Source of the DNA: Candidatus Desulforudis audaxviator MP104C
GTDB lineage: Bacteria; Bacillota; Desulfotomaculia; Desulfotomaculales; Desulforudaceae
Assembly (NCBI RefSeq): GCF_000018425.1
Contig: NC_010424.1
Coordinates: 1,240,001 to 1,304,000 of the forward strand
Direction: 5' to 3'
DNA: 64,000 bases
Below are positions 26,219 through 35,723 of this stretch, piece by piece. The notes beneath the pieces were generated by a model that was given only the letters and a program-made list of their open reading frames with translations, was not told the origin of the DNA and did not search any database. Both the position numbers and the translations under genes were made by a program. Numbering within the stretch: the stretch's first letter is position 1; the number at the start of each line of letters is the position of its first letter.

Positions 26219-29200
26219 TCAAGTCTTTTCTTCAATCCAGGCCTCCAGTTCCAGCACCGCGTTTTGGAATTCGGCCAACTCTTCGTCTTCGCAGTTGAAA
26301 TAGCCCCGGCGCATGGCTTCACCGATACGCCTGGCTATTTCCAGGGCGGCAAAGCGGTTGTTCTCTGCCAACCGGCGGCGCATGTCCTGGTCCAGCAGGA
26401 AGCGGTGGAGAGCCTCCCGGAAAACCCACCCGCTCACCCGGCCGGTGGTGGCCTTGAGGCCGATCAGATATTCCAGCCGCTCGGCTATCTTCTGGGCACC
26501 GTGGTGCTGGTGCTTCAGCATCCCGTCAATCCACCGGGGATTGAAGAGGCGCGTCCTCACCGCCCGGTCAATAGCCTGGCCCACATCGGCCACTTCGGTA
26601 ATCTCCTCTGTGGTATCCACCACCCACTGTTCGGGAGCTTTTCCTTTCTTTTCCGCCACGCTCCGGGAAAGCCCGCCAAAAAACTCGTAGTAATGGTCGA
26701 GATCGGTAAATTCGTATTCCGTGCTGTGCCTTACCTGCGAAACTACCTCGATAGTAGAGAGAAGCCTGGTAAAGAGAGCATGGTTTTCCTGAACCCTGCC
26801 CCGGTGATAGCAATAACACATAGAGTTGTCATAACTTTCTACAAGCTCCTTTTCCTCCCGCCAGACCCCGCTTTCCACCAGCGCCCGCATTGACGTGGCG
26901 TACTCCGTAGCATGGGGCCCGAATACCCGTCCCCGGCTGACACCACCATATTCTGCTGCCATTTCCAAGCTGTGTTTGCGGACAAAATTCATCTCTTCTT
27001 GCTCCGCGGCATCGGCCGCCAACTCTACTGCCCGGTTGATCAGTTCAATCTGGGGGCCGCATATATCGCGGAAGATGCCGCAGATGGTTACCAGAACATC
27101 TATCCGGGGCCGGCCGAGCTCCTCCAGAGGAACAAGCTCCAGTTCCTTGAACCAGGGGCTTTCCTTCCGCACCAGGCGTACGCCGAGATAAGCCAGGATC
27201 TGGACTATGGTTTCGCCCCCCGTGCTTAAGGTCTCAAATCCCCACAGCACCATCCCCACTGTTTCGGGGTAGCGCCCGTGCGTGCGGTAAAATCTCTCCA
27301 GAATGACCTTTACTGCTTCTTCCCCGCGCTTTAGCGCCAGGGGGGTGGGTATGAGCCGCGGGTCGAACTCATACATATTCCGGCCGACCGGGTAGACCTC
27401 GGGCGAACGCACCGGATCTCCGGCCAGGTTGGGAAGAAGGTAGCGCCCATCCAGTGCCGAAAGAAGCCCCGCGCTTTCCTGCGAGCGGGCGATGTTTTCC
27501 CTTACCCCCGCAAGATACCGGCCTGTTTCCGGCGGCAGGGCCGACTCATCCCCCGCCAGCCAGCGCCCGATTGCCTGGTGTACTTCGCGGTCAACAGTAG
27601 CAAATGCCTCCGCTTCCCTGGCGAGACTCTCGTAGGAAAAGCCCATTCTCCCGGCCACCATCCGGTAAAATGAAGGCACTTCCCGGTCAAACCGGACAAG
27701 GGCCGCCAGATAGGAAACCAGGTCTTCTCCCTCGAGCTGCCTGTCTAAAATGTGCAAACCCTTGGGGATAAGTCGCCTTTTCATCCGGTAAAGATAGACT
27801 TCTAACTCTTCCAAATCGCCGGCAGGCATAGAGAGCGCCTGCGCTTTTTCCTTAATTGCTGCAGCCACGCTCTCCTTATCCCGGCCCTCGGCTTTCCGGT
27901 ACTCTGCCAGCAGTTCCTCCAGCTCTAAGTACTCGCCGTAAAGACCGGCGGCAATCACCGGCGGCGAGGCGTGGGAAACCGCCACCGCGTAGCTTCTCCG
28001 CTTGGCGATGGTGGATTCCGAGGGATTCCCTACCCAGTAATAGTAGAGGTGGGGAACATTGCCGACCAGAATATCCGGAAAACAGCGGCGCGACACCGGA
28101 GCCTCCTTGCCCTTGGTGAACTCCAGGGTGCCGTGCATTCCCCAGTGGACGATGCAGTCCGCCCGAAATTCTCTTTGTAACCACCAGTAAAAACAGAGGT
28201 ACTGGTGGTGAGGCGGCAGTTCTTTGTCGTGATAGGCTTTCTCGGGATTTTCGTGAACACCGCGCGACGGCTGCACGCCGATGAAAACGTTGCCTGCCAC
28301 CACGCCGGGAATCAAAATCTGCCCATCCCTAACCATTACGGTTCCCGGCGGTTCTCCCCAGTGCTTTTCGATTTGCGCCCGCAGATCCGGCGGCAGCTCG
28401 CCGTACCACCGGCGGTAAACCGCCGCATCCACTGCTATCCCAGGAGGAGCCACCTGCCACTCAGGGGTGTTTACCACCCCGCAAGATAAAAGAAATTCCC
28501 CCAGGTCCCCCGCGGGAATTTCCACCCGGTACCCGGCAGCCGCCAGCCTTTCGAAAAAGACCCGCAGGCTTTCTAGGGCATCGAGATAACCGGCGCTGCC
28601 CAGGTTAGCTTCACCCGGGGGATAGTCGTACAGGATAACGGCGAGCTTCTTGGCAGGATTGGGCTTCCGCTGCAAGGAGAGCCAGCGGCGGACCCGCCCG
28701 GCAAACCTCTTTATCCCTTCGGGCAGGGCCCGGACTTCCTTTACCTCCCCACCCAAGAACCTGTCTTCCCCGAGGGACACGAGTCCCCCCACGTAAACCG
28801 GCTCGATGCAGCCGTCCAGTTCCGGTAACATAACGCCGAGGGTAATTTCTAGGGGACTCAGCCGGTTCTCTTTTTGCCACTCCCCTATTTCCGTCGTGTA
28901 AGACCGAAATCCGGTTAGCACTGGAGCGCCAAGTTCGGACAGCAACCGGTAAGTTGGTTCGGGCGCCCCGCCGTAAGGCCCGCCGTGCAACCGGAAATAC
29001 TGCAGGTTAACCACGAGGTCAACCACTGGGTGTCCTTCGTCAAAGAAGCAGGAACGGAGGGCTGTGAGGTTGTGCTCTACCTTGGAAAAAACAGGGATGA
29101 GGTTGACCTCGTCTCCCAACTCATTAACCAGTGCCTCCACCACCGGTGCGCAGTCGGCAAAGTGCATGCCGCCGTAAAAGAAAATGCCCACGGCAGGCTT

Positions 29201-29860
29201 GTTCTCGTCCCAGCCTACAGAAGTCTTAAAAGCCTTCAGGTCGGTAAAACGGTGATCAGGAGGCCACCAGATCCCCCAGCCGGGCATTTTTTGCGGCGGC
29301 CTGACCTCTACCTTTGCCCCGCAGTATTCCCGCAGCAGGAAAAGAAACAGGTTTTTGAGGTTTTTCTTGCCGCCCTCGGCATAATATTCGCAGGCCACCA
29401 CCCAGTTGCGCATGTGCTTAAGCTTGCCCACGGGGAGAACTGACCCCAGATTTTTGGCAATCTCGGCAAACTTCCTCGCTTTCAGGTAAGCCTCGATGTC
29501 AAAGCGCCCCTCGCGCCGGGGGAGATCAGCTCCGGAAAAAGAACCCATTCGGGTGAGGGAAAAAATATCGCGGCTACCGCCAACCAGAACCACCACCGTG
29601 GCGGTGCTCCCGGTCATCAACTCCCGGATCCGGTCCGTGAATTCCGTCTGCCCCCGGATGTCCACGAGAATAACCCGGGCGCTTTTTGCCGCTTCTTCCA
29701 CCTCTTTCGGGTCAATTCTTCCCCGCTCCCAGTCGGAGAAATAGATTTTTTTGACCGAAAGAATTTCCCCGTATTCCGCCCTAATCTCTGCCAGAGCTTC
29801 TCTGAGTTCTCGAGTATTATCAATGGTGCTAAGCAGAAGAAAGCTGTTCACCGTTTTCAC
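26219..29860 (-). CDS. CobN/BchH-type large chelatase subunit (copy 1)
   Basis: 1213-residue protein of the CobN/BchH/HmuS superfamily, the subunit that holds the tetrapyrrole. Conserved marks: CIVHWGMHGTLEFTKGKEAP (active-site His region near residue 570), FPDILVGNVPHLYYYWVGNPSEST, IAKRRSYAVAVSH, LWGFETLSTGGETIVQILAYLGVR, RIDVLVTICGIFRDI, NFVRKHSLEMA. Members insert Co(II) or Mg(II), or (HmuS, from recent literature as I recall it) remove iron from heme anaerobically; sequence alone cannot decide. Start uncertain: GTG 29860 or GTG 29851. It lies between two ABC-2 permease genes and the bchI/bchD-like genes. Confidence 0.93.
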   Translation of the reverse strand: MKTVNSFLLLSTIDNTRELREALAEIRAEYGEILSVKKIYFSDWERGRIDPKEVEEAAKSARVILVDIRGQTEFTDRIRELMTGSTATVVVLVGGSRDIFSLTRMGSFSGADLPRREGRFDIEAYLKARKFAEIAKNLGSVLPVGKLKHMRNWVVACEYYAEGGKKNLKNLFLFLLREYCGAKVEVRPPQKMPGWGIWWPPDHRFTDLKAFKTSVGWDENKPAVGIFFYGGMHFADCAPVVEALVNELGDEVNLIPVFSKVEHNLTALRSCFFDEGHPVVDLVVNLQYFRLHGGPYGGAPEPTYRLLSELGAPVLTGFRSYTTEIGEWQKENRLSPLEITLGVMLPELDGCIEPVYVGGLVSLGEDRFLGGEVKEVRALPEGIKRFAGRVRRWLSLQRKPNPAKKLAVILYDYPPGEANLGSAGYLDALESLRVFFERLAAAGYRVEIPAGDLGEFLLSCGVVNTPEWQVAPPGIAVDAAVYRRWYGELPPDLRAQIEKHWGEPPGTVMVRDGQILIPGVVAGNVFIGVQPSRGVHENPEKAYHDKELPPHHQYLCFYWWLQREFRADCIVHWGMHGTLEFTKGKEAPVSRRCFPDILVGNVPHLYYYWVGNPSESTIAKRRSYAVAVSHASPPVIAAGLYGEYLELEELLAEYRKAEGRDKESVAAAIKEKAQALSMPAGDLEELEVYLYRMKRRLIPKGLHILDRQLEGEDLVSYLAALVRFDREVPSFYRMVAGRMGFSYESLAREAEAFATVDREVHQAIGRWLAGDESALPPETGRYLAGVRENIARSQESAGLLSALDGRYLLPNLAGDPVRSPEVYPVGRNMYEFDPRLIPTPLALKRGEEAVKVILERFYRTHGRYPETVGMVLWGFETLSTGGETIVQILAYLGVRLVRKESPWFKELELVPLEELGRPRIDVLVTICGIFRDICGPQIELINRAVELAADAAEQEEMNFVRKHSLEMAAEYGGVSRGRVFGPHATEYATSMRALVESGVWREEKELVESYDNSMCYCYHRGRVQENHALFTRLLSTIEVVSQVRHSTEYEFTDLDHYYEFFGGLSRSVAEKKGKAPEQWVVDTTEEITEVADVGQAIDRAVRTRLFNPRWIDGMLKHQHHGAQKIAERLEYLIGLKATTGRVSGWVFREALHRFLLDQDMRRRLAENNRFAALEIARRIGEAMRRGYFNCEDEELAEFQNAVLELEAWIEEKT

Positions 29861-29875
29861 CCTTTAAAGTTAAAC

Positions 29876-30634
29876 TCAATCCTCGCGGTGGCCAAGCTGC
29901 CACATCCCCAGCGCAAAGAAGATCCCCGTCCAGCCGGCAAGCAACCCAACCGTCTCCCAGGAGGGTACCCCTCCGGTCAAGGCATCCCGGAGGATCTGCG
30001 TCGCCGGGGTCAGCGGAAGAAGCCACACCAGCTGTTGCAGGACCTCGGGAAGCCTTTCGAGCGGGATGAGCGTGCCGCAGAGAAAGGTCATGGGCACGAT
30101 GACGAACTCGCTGATCATCGTCTGGTCGTCGAAGGAGCGCAGGCAGAGCCCCAGAAAAACCCCGAAGGCGCCGCAGGAAAAGGCAACCGCCAGAAGCCAT
30201 GGGATTCCGTCAGGCGCCGGGCGAAAGCCGGGAACGAACAGGAGCACCAGTCCAAGGACGATCCCCCCCGCCAGAAGCCCCCGCAGGGCGCCGGAGAGGG
30301 TATACCCGAGCCAGACGGTGAAGTCCTCGACGGGCGCCAGGCGATAGGCCTCGAAGCTCTTGAAGTGTAGGCGGTTGTAGAACATCCGGACGGTAACCGA
30401 GGTCACCCCGTTGTTGAAAACCGCCAGCGCCACCACACCCGGTATTAGAAACTCCAGATAGTTTAGCCCGCCGGGAACGAGCATCTTCAACCGCTGCCCC
30501 ACGCCGAAACCAAAAGTCAGGAGAAAGATGAGGGGCGAGAGTGTATATACGGCCAGGTAAAGCCAAAAACGGCGCCGCCAGTAAACCATCTCCTCCCAGA
30601 CGATCGGGTAGCAGCCGAAGAACAGTTCCCGCAT
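29876..30634 (-). CDS. ABC-2 type exporter permease (module 2, second permease)
   Basis: 252 residues with six predicted membrane helices: NYLEFLIPGVVALAVFNNGVTS, FYNRLHFKSFEAYRLAPVEDF, and the paralogous signature FVIVPMTFLCGTLIPLERLPEVLQ...LLPLTPATQILRDAL. I set the start at ATG 30634, which overlaps the stop of the neighbouring permease as TGATG; GGAGG lies further upstream. With its neighbour it probably forms a heterodimeric pore driven by the ATPase at 31424-32389. Confidence 0.87.
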   Translation of the reverse strand: MRELFFGCYPIVWEEMVYWRRRFWLYLAVYTLSPLIFLLTFGFGVGQRLKMLVPGGLNYLEFLIPGVVALAVFNNGVTSVTVRMFYNRLHFKSFEAYRLAPVEDFTVWLGYTLSGALRGLLAGGIVLGLVLLFVPGFRPAPDGIPWLLAVAFSCGAFGVFLGLCLRSFDDQTMISEFVIVPMTFLCGTLIPLERLPEVLQQLVWLLPLTPATQILRDALTGGVPSWETVGLLAGWTGIFFALGMWQLGHRED

Positions 30635-31413
30635 CAGTCCTGCCGCCTCCAGCACAGCAAGGCGTACGCCAGGGCGTAAGACCCGGCAAGCCAGCCGAGG
30701 CTCTGGCCGAACCAGTCCCAGTGGGCGGTACCCGTCAGTGCCAGCGCCCGAAGGTTGTACGTGGCGGCGGTGAGGGGAAGAAACCAGCTGAAGTATGCAA
30801 GCACCCCCGGCAATTGCTCCACCGGGAAGAAGGTCCCGCAGAAGAAGGTCATCGGAAAAACTATCAGATTAGTAAACATCAACACATCCTTGTCCCCGCC
30901 GGCGATCATGGCTACCGCCACCGCCAGCGAGGCGAAGAGGAGACAGACCACGGCAAGCTGGACCAGGAAAAGGGCGGAAAACCGCAGGCCCCCCACGACG
31001 GTCCAACCGGCAAGGCAAACCGCAAGGGCCGTCAGCAGTCCCTTGCCTCCCCCGGCCAGGACGTGCCCCGCGAGGAGGGAACCGGTGGAAACCGGGGCCA
31101 GAAGATACTCGTCGAGAGCCCGGTAGAAGGTCCGCCGCAGGGTGAACCAGTTGACCAAGTCAGTGTAGCTTGCCGTGACCGCGGCCATCACCACCAGTCC
31201 CGGTAAGAGGAAGCAGAGGTACTGCGTGCCGCCGGCTGAATGTTTCAGATTCCAGGCAAAAAGCGCCAGGAAAATCAGGGGCCGGTTCAACCCCCCGAAC
31301 AAAAACCGCCACCAGCGCCGCCTCCAGACCAGTCCCATGGCCAGCACCAGAGGTAGCCACGAAGGATAAACCTTTTCCCGCCAGGGCCTTTTCCCAACAG
31401 CTGCTTCGGTCAT
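30634..31413 (-). CDS. ABC-2 type exporter permease (module 2, first permease)
   Basis: 259 residues, six predicted helices: QYLCFLLPGLVVMAAVTASYTD, FYRALDEYLLAPVSTGSLLAGH, and FPMTFFCGTFFPVEQLPGVLAYFSWFLPLTAATYNLRAL near the C-terminus. The ATG at 31413 has GGAGG six bases upstream; a longer frame reaching 31461 overlaps the ATPase gene and lacks support. Paralogue of the permeases at 29876 and 21472. Its place between the ATPase and a second permease suggests a two-permease exporter. Confidence 0.87.
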   Translation of the reverse strand: MTEAAVGKRPWREKVYPSWLPLVLAMGLVWRRRWWRFLFGGLNRPLIFLALFAWNLKHSAGGTQYLCFLLPGLVVMAAVTASYTDLVNWFTLRRTFYRALDEYLLAPVSTGSLLAGHVLAGGGKGLLTALAVCLAGWTVVGGLRFSALFLVQLAVVCLLFASLAVAVAMIAGGDKDVLMFTNLIVFPMTFFCGTFFPVEQLPGVLAYFSWFLPLTAATYNLRALALTGTAHWDWFGQSLGWLAGSYALAYALLCWRRQD

Positions 31414-31423
31414 CCCGTGCCTC

Positions 31424-32389
31424 CTACCCGCCCCGGATCTCCCGGCCCGTGAGCTCCACAAAGACGTCCTCCAGATTCGTGCGCCGGACGGTTACATCGC
31501 CGGCAAGGGTGCCGGCGTGCGCCTTGGCGTCCTGGCGCGCGGGGAAAAAGACCCGCCGCGTGCCCTCCCCGGCAAAACACTCCACACAGAATGAACCCAG
31601 CCTGTCCTTCAACTCCCGCGGCGTCCCCAGGGCGATCAGCTTTCCCCGGTCGATGATCCCGACACGGTGGCAGAGGCTATCCGCCTCTTCAATATAGTGG
31701 GTGGTGAGCAGCACCGTGACGCCGCTGCGGTTCATGACCTGGATCAGATCCCAGATCTTTCGCCGGGTCTGCGGGTCGAGCCCCACCGTTGGCTCATCCA
31801 GGAACAGAATGGGCGGCCGGTGCATGAGCGCCCGCGCAATGAGAAGCCGCCGGGCCATTCCGCCGGAGTAGTGCTGGACGCGGTCGTCTGCCCGGCCGTC
31901 CAGACCCACGTAGTCCAGGAGTTCCTGAACCCGCCGGTCGCGGTCGCCCCGGGGCATGCGGTGAAGAAGCGCGTGGAGTACCAGGTTCTCCCGGCCCGTC
32001 AGCTCCCGCTCCAGGTTGTTCACCTGCGGCACCACGCCGATGAGCTTCTTCACCGCCACCGGGTTTTTAGACACACTTTCCCCGCCCACAAAGAGTTCCC
32101 CCGCCGTGGGCCGCGTGAGCGTGGTGAGCATCCGGATGAGCGTGGTCTTGCCGGCCCCGTTGGGGCCCAAAAGCCCGAAGATCTCGCCCCGGCGGACGAC
32201 GAAGCTCACCCCGTCCACCGCGGTGACCGGGCCGTACCGCTTGGCCACCTGCCGCACCACTAGGGCCGCCGCTTCGGGCCACGCCATCTCCGGAACCGCG
32301 GGCTCCCCATCCGGCGAGGAAAGGGCCGCGGCCGCCTGCTGTCCAACAGACAAAGACACTGTACCCTTGCGGGTTTTCCCGTCACTCAC
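31424..32389 (-). CDS. ABC-2 exporter ATPase (module 2)
   Basis: 321 residues. Walker A GPNGAGKTTL, Q-loop VVPQVNNLE, signature QHYSGGMARRL, Walker B ILFLDEPTVGLDPQTRRK, switch His in LLTTHYIEEAD, and a DrrA-type C-terminus. An extra N-terminal stretch of about 40 residues (Ala/Pro/Ser rich) precedes the ABC domain. I set the start at GTG 32389, which overlaps the stop of the FecE-type gene as GTGA; the ribosome binding site is weak, so a later start is possible. Nearly the same core as module 1's ATPase. Confidence 0.91.
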   Translation of the reverse strand: MSDGKTRKGTVSLSVGQQAAAALSSPDGEPAVPEMAWPEAAALVVRQVAKRYGPVTAVDGVSFVVRRGEIFGLLGPNGAGKTTLIRMLTTLTRPTAGELFVGGESVSKNPVAVKKLIGVVPQVNNLERELTGRENLVLHALLHRMPRGDRDRRVQELLDYVGLDGRADDRVQHYSGGMARRLLIARALMHRPPILFLDEPTVGLDPQTRRKIWDLIQVMNRSGVTVLLTTHYIEEADSLCHRVGIIDRGKLIALGTPRELKDRLGSFCVECFAGEGTRRVFFPARQDAKAHAGTLAGDVTVRRTNLEDVFVELTGREIRGG

Positions 32390-33210
32390 GGCCGTACCGC
32401 CGCCTTCGGCCCTTCCGTGACTTCCTCTCCCGCCGGCGCGCCCACCGGCGCCACCGGAGTTACCTGGAGACCCCACGGGGTTTCGGTTACCACCGCATCC
32501 ACCCCGTAGACCGCGCGCACGTTTTCCGGCGTGAACACCTCATTAGGAACGCCGGCGGCACAAATCCGCCCTTCGCCGAGCAGCAGGATCCGGTCAGCAA
32601 AGCGGCTCGCCAGGTTCAGGTCGTGCAGGACAAACACCGCCACCCGTCCCTGTTTCGTGACAAAGTCCTTTATCAGGGCCAGGACCTCGAGCTGGTAGCG
32701 GATGTCCAGCGTGGCCGTGGGCTCATCCAGCAGAAAAACCTCCGGCTCCTGAGCCAGGGCACGGGCGATGAGCACCTTCTGCCGCTGGCCGCTCGAGAGC
32801 TCGTTGAGCTGCCGTTCCGCCAGGCCGGTGAGACCTAGGTAGCCCAGCGCGCCAGCCGCCACCGCCAGATCGTGTTGGCTAACCCCCCACGTAACATAGG
32901 GACGGCGCCCGTGGAGCACCGTTTCCAGCACGGTGCAGGGAAAGGCCTGCCCCGTGCCCGGCGGCGGCACGTACCCCAAACACCGGCCGATCTCCCTCCC
33001 GCGCAGGGAGGCGAGGTTCTTCCCGTCCAGGAGAACCGTACCCACACGGGGCCTCAGCACCCGTGCCAGGCAGCGCAGGAGCGTCGACTTCCCGGAGCCG
33101 TTCGGCCCCACCACCCCCAGTGTCTCCCCGGCCCGCACCCTAAACGCGACGTTATCCAGAACCGGAGCACTCCCGTAGGCGAAGGAGACCCCCTTAACCT
33201 GAAGCCGCAT
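32386..33210 (-). CDS. FecE/BtuD-type ABC importer ATPase
   Basis: 274-residue ATPase of the iron-siderophore/heme/cobalamin importer family. Walker A GPNGSGKST, signature NELSSGQRQKVLIARALAQ, Walker B EVFLLDEPTATLD, switch His in FVLHDLNLASRFAD, and the family-typical C-terminal part with VFTPENVRAVYGVDAVV. The ATG at 33210 has AGGAGAG six bases upstream. It should power the single FecCD permease (37224-38321) with the two binding proteins. The C-terminal extension (PVGAPAGEEVTEGPKAA) is not conserved. Confidence 0.92.
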   Translation of the reverse strand: MRLQVKGVSFAYGSAPVLDNVAFRVRAGETLGVVGPNGSGKSTLLRCLARVLRPRVGTVLLDGKNLASLRGREIGRCLGYVPPPGTGQAFPCTVLETVLHGRRPYVTWGVSQHDLAVAAGALGYLGLTGLAERQLNELSSGQRQKVLIARALAQEPEVFLLDEPTATLDIRYQLEVLALIKDFVTKQGRVAVFVLHDLNLASRFADRILLLGEGRICAAGVPNEVFTPENVRAVYGVDAVVTETPWGLQVTPVAPVGAPAGEEVTEGPKAAVRP

Positions 33211-33284
33211 AATGCTCTCTCCTGCGCAACTGATGTTGATGCTTCGCATCTGTTTTGCCCCCACCGACGCATTCACCATCCGGG

Positions 33285-35639
33285 CTAACGGATAACCACC
33301 TGCCGGGTTTCAGCGTCCCAACGGGCTTCGAGCCCGAGCGCCTGGGACACAAACCGGTAAGGGAGCATCACCCGGCCGTTGACGATCTCCGGCGCCACGT
33401 CGATAGAGATGGGTACGCCCTGTAACAGATAGGCCTTTTGCCCCACTCTGAACTGGACTACCCGTCCCCCGGGAACGATGACCGTCACGGTCCGGTCCTG
33501 CGCGCTCCAAAGGATGAAGCTGTCGGCGATCCCCGCCGCATCGGCCAGGTAACGTATCGGGGCGTAGGTCCTGCCGTTCTTGATGTAGGGCTCTACGTCC
33601 ATCTCCCTTTCTTCGTTCCCGACCCGGTATTTCTTGCTGCCGATGGTAAAGACCGCCTCCGGCCTGACCGTCTTTTCGGTTTTTTCGGCGATCCGGGCCA
33701 GGACCAAGGCCAGTTCGTTAAATGACGGAGAAAAGAGGCCCGACGTTTCGCTTAGGGCGCTGCCGGTTACCTTGACGGTGATGTCTCCATCCGGCGCCAT
33801 GCGGTCCACCGTGAGAAGAATCTCCTTCACGGTGAGCGTGCTCCCCACCTGCTCCGAAACCGTGCCGGTGGTATTCTCGGCGCCGCTCTCTCCACCGGTG
33901 GTGGCCGGCTTCTCCACCGTGGTTGCGCTCGAGAGCTTCACCGGAATGACCAGCGTACGGTCGTTATCCTCAAGTCTTATGTCGTCACCAAGCTCGAGAT
34001 CCCCCGCCGTCACCGCCACCGTGGGTTTCCGGGCGAAGTACACCCCTGAGGGCAGAGTGAGCTTCAAGACCGCCCGGTTCCCGGCGGCGTCGCGCGCCCG
34101 CAGCGCCCCGACCAGGTTCTCCTGGATGGTAATCACCCCCACCGGCTGCTCCCGTACTCCGATCCGAACCGTGCCGCCCCCGGCGGAAAGCGTTACCGGC
34201 GCCTGGACGTTGGCCACGGCGACACTCTCCTCAATACCGGGGCCCTTTACCGTGACCTTCAACTCCTCCGGCACAGACACCGCCAGGTCCACGGTGGCGT
34301 TCTTGAAGCAGAAGACCGTCCGGCTGGTGCTACCCTGGGAGACGGAGTAAACCAGCGTCCGCCCCTCGTCGCGCGTGCTGTGGTAAACAAGCTGGCCATT
34401 GCCTGCCTCACGGGTGACATCAGGCCGCCGGTTCCACTTCGCCCCCTCGGGGAGAGTAAGGCTGATCAATCTCCCGCTGGGCAGGTCCCCCGGCATCCCT
34501 TCGGCGATGGTGAAGTTCCCGATCTGCTGGTTTTTCCTACCGGCCACCGCGTCGAGGGTGCTTTTGGCCGCGGACGTCAACCCGGACACGAGGTACTTGG
34601 CCACCGTCACCTCGGCTATTTTCTCGCCGCCCACGCCGGGGTTGGTCCCGCCGTAGGTGACCTTCACATCACGGACCGTGCTGAAGGGCTCGTTCGCCTT
34701 GACCGAGGCTTCTTTGATGACTAATTGCCCGGGGCGATCAGCGGTGGCCGTTTTAATCTCTAAGTAAAGCGCGCTACGCCCGTCCTTCTCGGTATGAACG
34801 GCATAACCGACACTACCACTGGCGAATCCCCCCTGCGGGATGAGAGTCACGGCGTCCCAGGTGAAGCCGGGACTCAAAACGAGCTTCACCGTGTTACCTT
34901 GAGGGAAAACGCCATCGTTCTTTTTCAGCGCCCCGGCCACGTCTTCCTTCAGGGTGATGTCGGCGATCTTCCCCCCAACATCGGTGATATTGGTCGGCGC
35001 AGCCGCGGTGATGGTGCTCCCGGCAGCCGTAAGGAGCGTGCCCACGGCCACCGTTCCGGAAGAGAAACCGGAGGTCGAGGGCGCGTCGAGCGTGACCCTA
35101 ATGTCGGAGGTTTCGAGGTCTTCAGGAGTTACGGGCCCGATCTTGACCCGATCGAACGAAACAACCGCCCTTAAAGTTAATGTAGTGAAAGGACTCCAGG
35201 CTTTTCTAACTATGAGGTTAAAGCTATTTTTACTCAGCACAGCTATATTTAACTCTCCTGCCTTGAGCGGAGCCTCCTGGCCAAAGGCGTAAACCGTATT
35301 TGCTACCGTAGAAACAGTGAAACCGGCATCGGAAACATCCACCGTAACCGGAGGAGAAATAATGATCAGATCCGTAGCAGTAGAAGTTCCCGTGCCAACC
35401 CTAAACCGCTCCAACTCGACATATGAAGGTAGGCTGATGTTCACCCAGTCGCCTTCTTTTAGACTCCCTCCGGCACTTTCCAAAATGCGCAAGGAACCGA
35501 GCTGCGCTGTGCTCTCCGGACTCACGTTCGGGCGCCAGAGCGCCGAGTTCGTGGTGGCCGCGAAAGCGGTACCGGCAAAGGCCAAGGCCAAGCTGAGAGA
35601 TATCGCCAAGCTCAGCAACATGCAATGTGAACGCTTCAT
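33285..35639 (-). CDS. Large secreted protein with C-terminal stalk (copper amine oxidase N-like) domain
   Basis: 784 residues with a signal peptide (LLSLAISLSLALAFAGTAFA, cleavage after AFA). The body has several similar beta-rich modules, each with a pattern like ITI-E---GAL---G--V-L-LP-G--F---P-V (for example IADITLKEDVAGALKK, IGNFTIAEGMPGDL, VITIQENLVGALRA). The last 120 residues are a stalk-type domain (MDVEPYIKNGRTYAPIRYLADAAGI... and ISIDVAPEIVNGRVMLPYRFVSQALGL), common in wall-associated proteins of Firmicutes. Probably a surface protein that gathers ligand or anchors the importer; no catalytic motif seen. An 84-base gap precedes it. Confidence 0.8.
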   Translation of the reverse strand: MKRSHCMLLSLAISLSLALAFAGTAFAATTNSALWRPNVSPESTAQLGSLRILESAGGSLKEGDWVNISLPSYVELERFRVGTGTSTATDLIIISPPVTVDVSDAGFTVSTVANTVYAFGQEAPLKAGELNIAVLSKNSFNLIVRKAWSPFTTLTLRAVVSFDRVKIGPVTPEDLETSDIRVTLDAPSTSGFSSGTVAVGTLLTAAGSTITAAAPTNITDVGGKIADITLKEDVAGALKKNDGVFPQGNTVKLVLSPGFTWDAVTLIPQGGFASGSVGYAVHTEKDGRSALYLEIKTATADRPGQLVIKEASVKANEPFSTVRDVKVTYGGTNPGVGGEKIAEVTVAKYLVSGLTSAAKSTLDAVAGRKNQQIGNFTIAEGMPGDLPSGRLISLTLPEGAKWNRRPDVTREAGNGQLVYHSTRDEGRTLVYSVSQGSTSRTVFCFKNATVDLAVSVPEELKVTVKGPGIEESVAVANVQAPVTLSAGGGTVRIGVREQPVGVITIQENLVGALRARDAAGNRAVLKLTLPSGVYFARKPTVAVTAGDLELGDDIRLEDNDRTLVIPVKLSSATTVEKPATTGGESGAENTTGTVSEQVGSTLTVKEILLTVDRMAPDGDITVKVTGSALSETSGLFSPSFNELALVLARIAEKTEKTVRPEAVFTIGSKKYRVGNEEREMDVEPYIKNGRTYAPIRYLADAAGIADSFILWSAQDRTVTVIVPGGRVVQFRVGQKAYLLQGVPISIDVAPEIVNGRVMLPYRFVSQALGLEARWDAETRQVVIR

Positions 35640-35723
35640 AAATAACGAGAACCTCCTTAAATAAGTCAGATCAATCAATTAAATAATCAGAATCTGGCGG
35701 CGCCTTGGAGGCACCGATCGCAA

